NCBI RefSeq assembly: GCF_015910445.1
Contig: NZ_CP048882.1
Coordinates: 4,588,001 to 4,652,000, forward strand
From: Streptomyces bathyalis
GTDB lineage: Bacteria > Actinomycetota > Actinomycetes > Streptomycetales > Streptomycetaceae
DNA: 64,000 nt
Reading direction: 5' to 3'
Positions within the stretch are counted from its first letter, which is position 1. Every line of letters starts with the position of its first letter. Positions 43,221-53,026 of this stretch are shown here, in pieces. The notes below the pieces were generated by a model. It had not been told where the DNA came from, ran no database searches, and worked only from the letters and a program-made list of their open reading frames with translations. Both the position numbers and the translations under genes were made by a program.

Positions 43221-43606
43221 GTACGCGCAAGCCGCGCACCGACATCGCCTTCCCGTTCCGCATCGACCGCAGGGGCCGCACCGCGCACGCCCCGTACGAC
43301 GAGCATGTGCGGGACCTGATCGAGCAGTTGCTGTTCACCAGTCCCGGAGAGCGTGTGATGCGGCCCGACTTCGGCTGCGGACTGCTGGACCTGGCGTTCG
43401 CGCCGAACAGTCCCGAACTCGCTGCCACCGTCGAGATGTCCGTGCAGGGCGCGCTGCAGCGCTGGCTCGGAGACCTCGTCGAGGTCGAGGGCGTCGACGT
43501 CACCGGCGAGGAGGAGACGGTGCGGGTCCGGCTCCGCTACCTCATCAGGCACGGCGCGAGCGCAACCCGCCGCGACGACCTCTTCGAAGGGAGGACAGCC
43601 GCGTGA
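43217..43606 (+). CDS. Baseplate wedge protein, GPW/gp25 family
   Basis: 129 residues. DIAFPFRIDRRGRTAHAPYDEHVRDLIEQLLFTSPGERVMRPDFGCGLLDLAF is the gp25 signature. It contains the EXXR-like and RP.FG elements that lock the baseplate to the first sheath ring. The ATG overlaps the PAAR stop and its own stop overlaps the next gene (GTGA). Confidence 0.94.
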   Translation: MSTRKPRTDIAFPFRIDRRGRTAHAPYDEHVRDLIEQLLFTSPGERVMRPDFGCGLLDLAFAPNSPELAATVEMSVQGALQRWLGDLVEVEGVDVTGEEETVRVRLRYLIRHGASATRRDDLFEGRTAA

Positions 43607-46600
43607 ACAGCCCCCGGCAGCAGATGATCTGCCGCACCGACACTCGGCGCGGCAGGATCCGCGCCGCGCGCCTCGGCGGAGTGGACGGGGTCGAGGTCGG
43701 CGACGACGGACGCACCCTCACCGTGACCTTCCTCGGCAAGGCCCCGCACGGCATCCGGCCCGGCAACGTCCGCATCGACGGCGGGCGCCGCATCACAGGC
43801 CTGACGGCGGAGAGGGTCAGCGTCGAGCGGGAGGAGGACCCGGAGCTCGACGACCGGCTGCTGGTCGTCCTCGACCGCACGGGTGACACCTCCCGCTACC
43901 GCCTCTCCCTCGTGGAGGAGGGCCCCGGAGGACGTCCCGGCAGCGACCCCTACCCGGGATTCGACCAGCGCTACTACAGCGCCGAGTTCCGCTTCGGCAC
44001 CGACTGTCCCTCCCCGTTCGACTGTGCCGACGACGGCTGGTGCTCACCTCAGGGCGCAACGGCCGGCGGCGGCAGCGCACCGGCTCCCGTCATCGACTAC
44101 ACGGCCCGCGACTTCGACACCCTTCGCCAAGTCGTCCTCGACCGGCTCGCGTTGACCGCTCCCGACTGGCGCGAGCGGCATCCCGCGGGCCTCGGCACCA
44201 CCCTCGTGGAGCTGCTCGCCCACACCGCGGACCGGATCAGCTACCAGCAGGACGCCGTAGCCACCGAGGCCTACCTGGACACTGCGCGGCGCCGCGTGTC
44301 CGTACGCAGGCACGTGCGGCTCATCGACTATCCGATGCACGACGGCTGCAACGCGCGGGCCTTCGTCACGCTGGAGGTGGCCGAGCCCCTCGTCCTGCAC
44401 CCCGGGAGCTACCGCTTCGCCGCGATCGACTTCCGTACGCCCGGACTTCACGAGCCGCCGGCTCCCGGAACCGTTCTTGACGAGGAGGAACTCGGCGGCC
44501 TCGACGAGCGCGGTGCCGCCGAGATCTTCGAGCCCCTGGATGACCGGCCCCTGCATCTGCGCCCCGCCCACAACGCCATCCGGCTGTGGACCTGGGGCGA
44601 CGAGCAGTGCTTCCTGCCCAGGGGAGCCACCTCGGCGACCCTGCGCGACGAGTGGGCCGACGACGAACACACCAGCCGGACACTCCAGTTGAGGCCCGGC
44701 GACCTGCTGATCCTGGAGGAGGTACGCGGCGCCCGCACCGGCACCCCGGGGGATGCGGACCCGGCGCACCGCCAGCCCGTGCGGCTCACCTCCGTCACCG
44801 AGTCCGTCGACGAACTGATGGGCCAGCCCGTACTGGAGGTGACCTGGGCGCAGGAGGACGCGCTCGCGTTCCCGCTGGTGCTGTCCACGCTCGGCGGCCC
44901 CGACTGCGAACTCGTCACCGACGTCACCGTGGCGCGCGGCAACACCGTTCTGGCCGACCACGGCCGCTCCCTCACCTGGAACGGGACCGTTCCGGAGACC
45001 ATGGTCGTGCCGCCGGAGCCGGCGGTGCTGCCGTCCTGCGAACCGGAGTCTGGCTGCGCCGACCGGCAGGCCGGCAATCCGCCCGCCCGCCTGGTCAACT
45101 CACTTCTGCGCAAGGCGGAGCACGGCCATCAGCTCACCCCGGACGGCGTGCGCGAACTGCACGCACTCCTGGGCGCCGACGCCACCGCACGCGCCGGAAT
45201 CGGTCTGGAGAACGCCGGGCTCCGCGGCGTGGGGGCACCCCCGGCCGGAGGCGGCGAGCGCGTCCACCCGGCGACCGTGCACGGACAGGCCGCGGCCCTG
45301 CGTTCCCTCCTCGCGCAGTCCGTCTACCCGGGCATCGCGCCGCGCCTGCGGCCCGTGCTGGAGAATCAGCCGGTCGTGCAGGCCGTGCCGTTTCCGGAGC
45401 CGCGGCACATCGCCGACGGACAGGCGCAGCGGCTCGCCGCCATTCCGGAGGCGGTGCGGCAGCGGCTGGCCGTCCTGTGGCAATCGGCCCGCGACCGCGA
45501 CGGACTCTCCGACGACGAAATCGCGGAGCTGACAGTCCTGTTCGGGCTGCGGCTGCTGGAGCGGCTCGCCCTGAGCGAGCATCCGGTCGCCGCCCTGCGG
45601 GAGTTGCTGCACCGCAGCGAGCACCACCTCGGGGCGAAGCTGCGGCGGCTGACCGTCCTCACCGCACGGGCGCGCGCCGGCACCGTGCTGGACGGACGCA
45701 TCTCCTGGGAGATCGCCCGGACCTGGGGCCCCGCCTACGCGGCCGGACTGCACCCGGACGATCCCGTACTGCACGGCGCGGCTGCCGCTGCCGTGCAGGA
45801 CCCGCGCTCGGCGCTCCCCGCCGTCTTCGCCGTGAGCGACGACGTCGGCGACGACGGCGGGTCAAGGGGTCGCGCACACGTGTGGCACCCGCGCCGTGAC
45901 CTGCTCGAAAGCGGCCCGTACGACCGGCACTTCACCGGTGAGCTGGAGGACGACGGACGCCTCGCCCTCCGCTTCGGCGACGGCCTGTACGGAGCCGTGC
46001 CGGAACCGGGCAGCAGGCTCGCCCTCCACTACCGCACGGGCGGCGGCACCGCGGGCAACCTCGGTGCCGAGGCAATCGGCCACCTCGTCCTGCGACGTGA
46101 CCCCGACGCGGTGGACGCGGACGAGCCGATGCCCGTCGCCGGAGTGCGCAACCCGCTGCCCGCCACCGGCGGTACCGCCCCCGAACCGGTCGACCAGGTA
46201 CGGCAGTTGGCGCCGCTGGGCCTGAAGCGCAACCGGCTCCGCGCGGTCACCGCCGACGACTACGCGCACCTCGCGGCGCGGGTCCCCGGCGTGCAGCGCG
46301 CGGCGGCCGAGATCCGCTGGACGGGAAGCGTCTCGGAGGCACACGTCGCCATTGACGCCTACGGCTCGGACGAGCCCACCGCGGAGCTGCTGGCCGCCGT
46401 CGAGCAGGCGCTCGAGGGCAGCCGGAGGATCGGCCACGACCTGATCGTCCGCCCCGCAAGGGCCGTTCCGCTCGACATCGCCATCACCGTGTGCGCGGCC
46501 CCCGGCCACCAGCACGGGCAGATCCTCGCGGAGCTGCGCCGCGTGCTCGGCTCCCGCCCGCTGCCCGGCGGACGCGGGCTCGGCTTCTTCCACCCGGACG

Positions 46601-46866
46601 CCCTCACCTTCGGCGAACCGGTCAGGCTCTCCCGCCTGGTCGCCGCGGGAGCGGCGGTGGCGGGCGTGGAGAGCCTCCAAGTGACAAGGCTGCGCAGGCA
46701 GTTCCACGAGGACCGAGGAGAACTGGAGGACGGGGTGCTGCGGCTCGGACCGCTGGAAACAGCCCAGTGCGACAACGACCCGGTGCTGCCGGAGAACGGC
46801 ACGCTGGAGATCACGCTCGCGGGTGGGGGCACCCCCGGCGACGCCTGGGGGAGTGACGCCCGATGA
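43603..46866 (+). CDS. Large baseplate assembly protein (gpJ/gp47 family, first copy)
   Basis: 1087 residues. The core YTARDFDTLRQVVLDRLALTAPDWRERHPAGLGTTLVELLAHTADRISYQQDAVATEAYLDTARRRVSVRRHVRLIDYPM is the conserved region of putative baseplate assembly proteins in eCIS and related tails. It is preceded by an N-terminal domain with ICRTDTRRGRIRAARLGGVDGVEVGDDG. C-terminal gpJ-like motifs follow (LRFGDGLYG, RTGGGTAGNLGAEAI, VTADDYAHLAARVPGVQRA). It forms the baseplate wedge. It shares general layout with the next gene, consistent with an old duplication. Overlaps at both ends. Confidence 0.9.
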   Translation: MNSPRQQMICRTDTRRGRIRAARLGGVDGVEVGDDGRTLTVTFLGKAPHGIRPGNVRIDGGRRITGLTAERVSVEREEDPELDDRLLVVLDRTGDTSRYRLSLVEEGPGGRPGSDPYPGFDQRYYSAEFRFGTDCPSPFDCADDGWCSPQGATAGGGSAPAPVIDYTARDFDTLRQVVLDRLALTAPDWRERHPAGLGTTLVELLAHTADRISYQQDAVATEAYLDTARRRVSVRRHVRLIDYPMHDGCNARAFVTLEVAEPLVLHPGSYRFAAIDFRTPGLHEPPAPGTVLDEEELGGLDERGAAEIFEPLDDRPLHLRPAHNAIRLWTWGDEQCFLPRGATSATLRDEWADDEHTSRTLQLRPGDLLILEEVRGARTGTPGDADPAHRQPVRLTSVTESVDELMGQPVLEVTWAQEDALAFPLVLSTLGGPDCELVTDVTVARGNTVLADHGRSLTWNGTVPETMVVPPEPAVLPSCEPESGCADRQAGNPPARLVNSLLRKAEHGHQLTPDGVRELHALLGADATARAGIGLENAGLRGVGAPPAGGGERVHPATVHGQAAALRSLLAQSVYPGIAPRLRPVLENQPVVQAVPFPEPRHIADGQAQRLAAIPEAVRQRLAVLWQSARDRDGLSDDEIAELTVLFGLRLLERLALSEHPVAALRELLHRSEHHLGAKLRRLTVLTARARAGTVLDGRISWEIARTWGPAYAAGLHPDDPVLHGAAAAAVQDPRSALPAVFAVSDDVGDDGGSRGRAHVWHPRRDLLESGPYDRHFTGELEDDGRLALRFGDGLYGAVPEPGSRLALHYRTGGGTAGNLGAEAIGHLVLRRDPDAVDADEPMPVAGVRNPLPATGGTAPEPVDQVRQLAPLGLKRNRLRAVTADDYAHLAARVPGVQRAAAEIRWTGSVSEAHVAIDAYGSDEPTAELLAAVEQALEGSRRIGHDLIVRPARAVPLDIAITVCAAPGHQHGQILAELRRVLGSRPLPGGRGLGFFHPDALTFGEPVRLSRLVAAGAAVAGVESLQVTRLRRQFHEDRGELEDGVLRLGPLETAQCDNDPVLPENGTLEITLAGGGTPGDAWGSDAR

Positions 46867-49800
46867 GTACAGCGTTCCGCAACACCTCACCCGGCGCGGG
46901 GAGTTCCTGCGGTTCCGGCTCCGACTGCGGCTGCGGCTGCGGGGGCCACGACGAGAACCGGGCACCGGCCGCCCTCTACAACCCTCCCGGGCGCACCGCA
47001 CTGGAGCTGAGGACCGGCACCCACGGCACCTTCCTCGCCGCCATGCTCGACCGGCTGGCCTCACCGGCCTATCCGGCGCTGCGCGAGCTCACGGCGCGCA
47101 CCACCGACGATCCGGCCGTCGCGTTGCTCGACGCATGGGCGGTACTCGGCGATCTGCTCACCTTCCACTCCGAACGCATCGCGGACGAGGGCTACTTGCG
47201 CACGGCGGACGAGCACCGCTCGCTCGCGATGCTGGCCCGGCTCGTCGGACACAGGCCGCGTCCCGGCGTCGCGGCGGGCACGTACCTCGCCTACACCGTC
47301 GACCGCGACCCGCGCGCCGACGGGAACGCGGATGTGCTCATCCCGCGCGGTTCCCGCAGTCACAGCGTGCCGACCGCCTCGGATGACGAGGCGCAGACGT
47401 ACGAGACCGACGAGGATCTGCTCGCGCGCGCGGAGTGGAACCAGCTGAAGGTGCGCCGCCGCCGGCCCTCCCTGATCCTCCCCGGCGACCTGGACAAGCG
47501 CTCCGAGATCTACGTGGCGGGCACGGCCGAACCGCTGAAGAAGGGCGACGACCTGCTCTTCGTCTTCGGCGGCGGCAAGCACGAGCTGCTGACCGTGGCG
47601 GACACCCGCATCGACCGCGACGACGACATCACCGCGATCCGCCTCCCGGACTCCGCCCCGCCCACTCTCCACGAGCTGGTGGAACTCCTCCGGTCCTGGA
47701 TCACCGTGCCCGAACCGGAGGAGCCAGGAGCCGAGGACGACGCGGACGAGGGGGACGCCGGGGACGAGGGGTCGCAGGCCGGGGGCCGACCGGTGCCCAA
47801 CCCCCGTCCCGTCAGCAAGCTGATCGAGGACTTCGACGAGCAGGTACTGGCCCCGCTCCGCGAAGACCTCGAACTGCTCATCACTCCACGGGAGTTCGTG
47901 CGCCGCCTCGATCAGCCCCGCGATCGGCTGGCCGAGGCGGAGGCCCTGGCCGCGCCGTACGAGGAGCCCGCCGCCTGGTTCGCCGCGCTCGCCGCCATGT
48001 TCGGCGAACTCGCCGAGCGTGCCGCCGAATTGGGCGACGTCGGACAGCCCGCGTCTTCGTCCCCGGCATCCGGGGGCGGCACGCCGGCGCTGCGCGTGCT
48101 CGACACGCTGCTGCCGGCGTTGCGCTCGACGGGCCTTACCGCACCGCACACCGGCAGGTCCCCATCCGGTCACGGTCCGGCCGCCGGCGCCGGCCTCGCC
48201 GCCGGACTGCTGAGCGCGCTGGAACCCGCCACGGGCCGGGAGCTGTACGGCGCCTGGCAGCGGGCGAGGCCCGCGGGTGCGGACGCGCCTTCGGTGCCGG
48301 ACGCGCTGCGGGAACTGCTGGCGATGCGGGTCACCGCGGCCCCGTTCGGCTCGACGGCTCCCCTCAAGCCCGTACAGGACGCGACGGGCCGCGTCGTGCA
48401 GACGACGGACTGGCCGCTGAGCGGCGCCGAACTCACCGGCATCCGGATCGAGTTCGACACGACGGGGAAGGTGCCGCAGCGCGCCGAGTTCGGCTATGCG
48501 CGCTACGACCTGTCCCGGCAGCGCACCGAGGCGCTGCCCGCCGACACCTCGTTCACGCTCGGTCCCGGCCGTGTGGAACTGCACTCGCGCACCGGCCAGG
48601 ACCATGGCCTGGGCTGGCTGAACCGTCGTCCCGAGACCTCGCAGGAGCCCGGAGTCACCGTCCGGCTGCTGCCCGGTCTGCCCGAGCGCACGGTGTTCAT
48701 CTCACGTCCGGGCGAAGAGGGCGCCGTCCAGGTGGCCGTGCACAACGGTGACACGGCGGGCTGGCTGCTGAAGCCCGGGGAGGAGCAGCGGACGCGTCAG
48801 GGCGACATCGAGGTCACCGCCCGCTACACCACCCGCAGCGAACCGGCGTCCGTCGAGGTCGTCCTCGCCACCGTGCCGGACCCCGAAGGCCGCAGCATCC
48901 TGCGGCTGGACGGCGTGCACGAGAGCATCGAGGTGGGCAGCCGCGTCGTCATCTCCAGGCCCCGCAAGGGCGCGGAGGGCGGAGTGCCGGGCGACCCGGA
49001 TCTCAAGTTCGTCAGCACCCGCGTCACGGCCGTGCGCACCGCCTCCTACGCGGACTACGGCATCACCGGACGTGGCACGGAACTCACCCTCGCCGACCCC
49101 TGGCTCGACGAGCGGGACGTGCTGCTCTCCCACATCCGGGACACGACGGTGTACGCCGGTGGCACCGAACTACGCCTCGCCGAGGAGCCGTTGGACGACG
49201 ACGTGCACGGCAACGAGATCGTCCTCGACCGGCTCTACGAGGGACTCCGCCCCGGCCGCACCATCGCCCTCAGCGGCGAGCGCAGCGACGTGCCGCACAC
49301 GTCCGGAGTCCAGGCGACCGAACTCGCCGTCGTCGCCCGCGCGGAGCAGTATCTCGACCCGCGGCTGCCCGGCGACCACGTGCACACGGTCCTCACCCTG
49401 ACCGGGGACCTCGAGCACCGGTACCGACGCGACACCGTCGTCGTCCAGGGCAACGTCGTCTCCGCCACCCACGGCGAGAGCCGCGAGGAGGCCATCGGCA
49501 GCGGTGACGCGGGGCGCACACACCAGACGTTCAGGCTCTGGCAGGCGCCGCTGACCTGGCTGCCGGACGCCGGCCCGCTGGGTGCGCGGCCCACCCTGGA
49601 GATCCGCGTCGACGGCCTGCTGTGGCATCCCGTCGACAGCCTCGCGGGCCGGGGCCCCACCGAGCGCGTGTACGTCACCGGCACGGCGGGCGACGGCCGT
49701 ACGACCGTCACTTTCGGCGACGGCGTGCACGGCGCACGGCTGCCGTCCGGGCACGAGAACGTGCGCGCCCGCTACCGGTTCGGCACCGGCGCCGAAGCCA

Positions 49801-50745
49801 ACGTCCCGGCCCGGCGCATCACTCAGCCCGTCACCCGCCCGCTCGGCGTCACGGGGGTCACCAACCCCGTTCGCGCCACCGGCGGCGCCGATCCCGACGG
49901 GCCCGCGCACGCCGCTCAGTCCCGCAGGCCCGGACGTCTCCCCGCGGGCCGGCGCCGCATCCCGCTCGCCGTCTCCGCGCTCGACAGGCTCGTCTCCGCG
50001 CAGGACTACGAGGACTTCGCCCGCTCCCGCGCCGGTATCGGCAGGGCAGTGGCGCGTGAAGTCACCGACGGCAGGCGGCGGTTGCTTCATCTGACCGTCG
50101 CCGGGGACGACGACATCCCGCTGGAGCCGGACTCGCGGACCCTGCGGGCCCTGCGCGCCTCGCTGGCGCGGTACGGCGACGCACGTCTCCCCGTACGCGT
50201 CGAGACCCGCGAACTCGTCGTGCTGGTCGTCGCGGCGAAGGTGAAGGTCGCCCGCGACCACTCCTGGCAGTACGTCGAACCGCGGCTGCGTCAGGCCCTC
50301 CAGGCCGAACTGGGCTTCGCGGGCCGCGACTTGGCCGTACCGGCCCGGGCCCTCCGACGCGCTTGCCGCCGCGCACACGGTGCCCGGCGTCGACTGGGTG
50401 GACCTCGACGTCTTCACCGGAATACCCGAAGGCACCCCGCCGCAGCGGATCGTGGAGCAGCTGACGCGTCCGGGCCCGCCGCGCACGGTTCCGGCCCAAC
50501 CGGCCGCGTACGACGAACAGTTCCACCGCGTCACCGCGCCCGAGGGCGAAACCCTGAGCCACATCGCCGCCGAGCGGGGCGTCCCGCTGGAGGAACTGCT
50601 GCGGCTCAACCCCGACATCACCGACACCCGGCCGCTGGAGCGCGGCCGCTCCGTGTGCGTCTTCCGCGGCATCCGTGCGGCCCAGTTCGTGCTGCTGCCC
50701 CAGAAGACCGCCGACTCGCTCGTCCTGACGGAGGCCGACCAGTGA
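46863..50745 (+). CDS. Large baseplate assembly protein (second copy), apparent +1 frameshift
   Basis: About 1290 residues if the frame is restored. The N-terminus has a cysteine cluster (SSCGSGSDCGCGCGGHDEN). The core DDPAVALLDAWAVLGDLLTFHSERIADEGYLRTADEHRSLAMLARLVGHRPRPG is the putative baseplate assembly family. A gpJ-like region follows (TFGDGVHGARLPSGHENVRARYRFGTG; LVSAQDYEDFARSRAGIGRA). At 50340-50352 (CCGGCCCGGGCCC) the protein-like signal jumps by one base. Upstream it reads FAGRDLAVP in one frame; downstream it reads PSDALAAAHTVPGVDWVDLDVFTG in the next, up to the TGA at 50743-50745. The tail carries a LysM-like module (GETLSHIAAERGVPLEELLRLNPDI). One extra G or C would explain it. 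No stop intervenes, so the old frame continues into the next gene. Confidence 0.85.
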
Positions 50746-52904
50746 CCAGGCAGCCGAACCACCTCGCAGACCTGCTCCCGCAGTGGCACCGTCTGCGGGA
50801 CGCCGAGCAGGGGGAGCCGCTGCGCGCCCTGCTCGCCGTCATCGCGGAACAGTCCGACCGGATACGCACCCAGGTCGAGCAGGGCTACGACGACTGGTTC
50901 GTCGAGACCGCCGCCGAGTGGGCTCTGCCGTACCTCGGTGACCTCGTCGGGCACCGCCCGCTCCCCGGATACGAGCGGGTTCTCGCCTCCGGCAGCCCGG
51001 ACGCGACGGCGGACGCCTCGCGCCGCCGCCTCGCCGAAGTCCTCTCGCCCCGGCGGGACGTCGCCGCCACCGTCGCCAACCGGCGCCGCAAGGGCACCCT
51101 TCCGCTGCTGGAGGAACTCGCGGAAAGCGTCGCCGGCTGGCCCTCGCGGGCCGTCGAGCTCTCCCGCGGGCTCGCCCACCACCAGCCCGTGCGGCTCTAC
51201 GGCGCGGCCACACCGACCGCCGATGTGCGCAGGGCAGGCCGCGGCAGACTCGCCGACCTGCGCGACAGCTCTCAACTCGACCTCGCCGCAGGGCCGTTCG
51301 GCACCCTTGCCCGTACAGCCGACGTCCGGCGCGCGGACTCCCGTCGCCGGCAGGGCGGCCACACCCCGGCGGGCGTCGGCCTGTACGTGTGGCGGCTGAG
51401 CCCGTACTCCGTCACCCGGGCACCCGCGTACTGCATCGACCGGGCCCGCAACCTGTACACCTTCTCCGTCCTCGGAAACGACACCCCGCTCGTGACGAAG
51501 CCCGAACCCGAGCCGCACGCCGCGCACATCGCCACGGCGGACAACCTGCCCGATGCCATCGGGCGCCGCCGGCTCTCCGAGCGCCTCGCGGACTACTACG
51601 GGCCCGGCAAGAGCTTCACCGTCTGGCGGGACGGACAGGACGAGCCGGTGCCGATGGAGGACATCGTCGTCGCGGACCTGAGCGACTGGCGCTACCGTCC
51701 GCGGCGCGGCCAGATCGCCGTCGACCCGGAGCTGGGCCGCATGGCCTTCGGCTCCCGTTCGGCGCCCCGGCAGGGTGTGTGGGTCACCTACCACTACGCG
51801 TTCTCCGAGGAGATGGGCGGCGGCGAATACGTCCGCGACCGCCCGCGGACTCCGGGCGCGACCGTCTACCGGGTCGGTCCCGGCGAGGCGCACGAGCGGA
51901 TCATGGACGCGTACGCCCAGTGGCGCGAGGACCGCGCGGGCGGCCGCTGCCCGGGCGAGGGCATCATCGAACTCGCCCACAGCGGGACCTGGCAGGAGCA
52001 GCTCGACTTCGACCTGGAAGCCGGAGACCGCCTCCAGGTCCGTGCCGCCGAGGGCACCCGCCCCGTCGTCCGGCTCCTGGACTGGTACAGCAACCGGCCG
52101 GACGCGCTCAACATCCGTGCGTCCGAGGGGGATTGCGCACCCGGCGAGGAGCCGCGGGCCGTTCTCGACGGACTGCTGATCACCGGCCGCGGCATCCACG
52201 TGAGCGGGCCGGTCGGCGCGCTCGTGCTGCGGCACTGCACCCTCGTACCGGGCTGGAGCCTGGAGGAGGACTGCGGTCCGCACTCCCCGCAGGAACCCAG
52301 CCTCGTCCTCGAATCCACCACGGCCTGTGTGGAGGTCGACCGCAGCATCCTCGGCACCATCGAGGTCATCGGCGACGAGGTCGGCACCGACCCGCTGCCG
52401 CTGCATCTGCGCGACAGCATCCTCGACGCCACGGGCCACCACCGGGAGGCCCTCTCCGCGCCCGACTGCCGGCACGCGCACGCCGTCCTCCACGCCCACC
52501 GCACCACCGTCATCGGCGAAGTGCACACGCACGCCGTGCGGATCGCGGAGAACAGCATCTTCACCGGCGAAGTCGACGTGGCACGCAAGCAGTTGGGCTG
52601 CATGCGCTTCAGCTACGTCCCGCACGGGTCACGCACACCGCGCCGGTTCCGCTGCGTCCCCGACCGGGAACGCCCGGAGACCCGGATGGTGCGGCCCGTC
52701 TTCACCAGCGAGCGCTACGGCACACCCGCCTACGCACAGCTGGCCGCGGGCTGCCCCGACGCCGTCGGACGCGGCGCCGACGACGGCGGCGAACTCGGCG
52801 CCTTCCACGACCTGTACCAGCCGCAGCGCACGGACGGCCTCCGGGCACGTCTCGCCGAATACACCCCGGCCGGCACGGACGCCGGGATCTTCTTCGTCAC
52901 GTGA
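50742..52904 (+). CDS. Tail/baseplate protein with beta-helix region
   Basis: 720 residues from a GTG overlapping the previous gene's stop. The N-terminus (NHLADLLPQWHRLRDAEQGEPLRALLAVIAEQSDRIRTQVEQGYDDWFVETAAEWALPYLGDLVGHRPLPG) resembles the tail-protein-I wedge domain. The C-terminal half (about 470-650) has strand repeats such as LDGLLITGRGIHVSGPVGALVLRHCTLVPG and VEVDRSILGTIEVIG, suggesting a right-handed beta-helix. This may replace tail fibres or decorate the baseplate. Six-frame reading fuses it to the previous gene only because of the upstream frameshift. Confidence 0.82.
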   Translation: MTRQPNHLADLLPQWHRLRDAEQGEPLRALLAVIAEQSDRIRTQVEQGYDDWFVETAAEWALPYLGDLVGHRPLPGYERVLASGSPDATADASRRRLAEVLSPRRDVAATVANRRRKGTLPLLEELAESVAGWPSRAVELSRGLAHHQPVRLYGAATPTADVRRAGRGRLADLRDSSQLDLAAGPFGTLARTADVRRADSRRRQGGHTPAGVGLYVWRLSPYSVTRAPAYCIDRARNLYTFSVLGNDTPLVTKPEPEPHAAHIATADNLPDAIGRRRLSERLADYYGPGKSFTVWRDGQDEPVPMEDIVVADLSDWRYRPRRGQIAVDPELGRMAFGSRSAPRQGVWVTYHYAFSEEMGGGEYVRDRPRTPGATVYRVGPGEAHERIMDAYAQWREDRAGGRCPGEGIIELAHSGTWQEQLDFDLEAGDRLQVRAAEGTRPVVRLLDWYSNRPDALNIRASEGDCAPGEEPRAVLDGLLITGRGIHVSGPVGALVLRHCTLVPGWSLEEDCGPHSPQEPSLVLESTTACVEVDRSILGTIEVIGDEVGTDPLPLHLRDSILDATGHHREALSAPDCRHAHAVLHAHRTTVIGEVHTHAVRIAENSIFTGEVDVARKQLGCMRFSYVPHGSRTPRRFRCVPDRERPETRMVRPVFTSERYGTPAYAQLAAGCPDAVGRGADDGGELGAFHDLYQPQRTDGLRARLAEYTPAGTDAGIFFVT

Positions 52905-53026
52905 ACCACCCGAACGGACGGTCCCGGCAAGCCCGTTGACCGGAACCGACCGAGCCCGGCCCGCCAGCTTCCGTACGCACGCACAGCCCGCACCGCCTGC
53001 GGGCACATCCGAGGGGGATTCCTTCC

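Noticed and set aside
46863..52904. A single 2013-residue baseplate fusion protein
   Set aside because: The middle 130 residues after 50350 are Arg/Pro/Ala nonsense, while the neighbouring frame there continues conserved sequence and ends at 50745. The GTG at 50742 starts a separate tail gene. The fusion is an artefact of a one-base frame shift.
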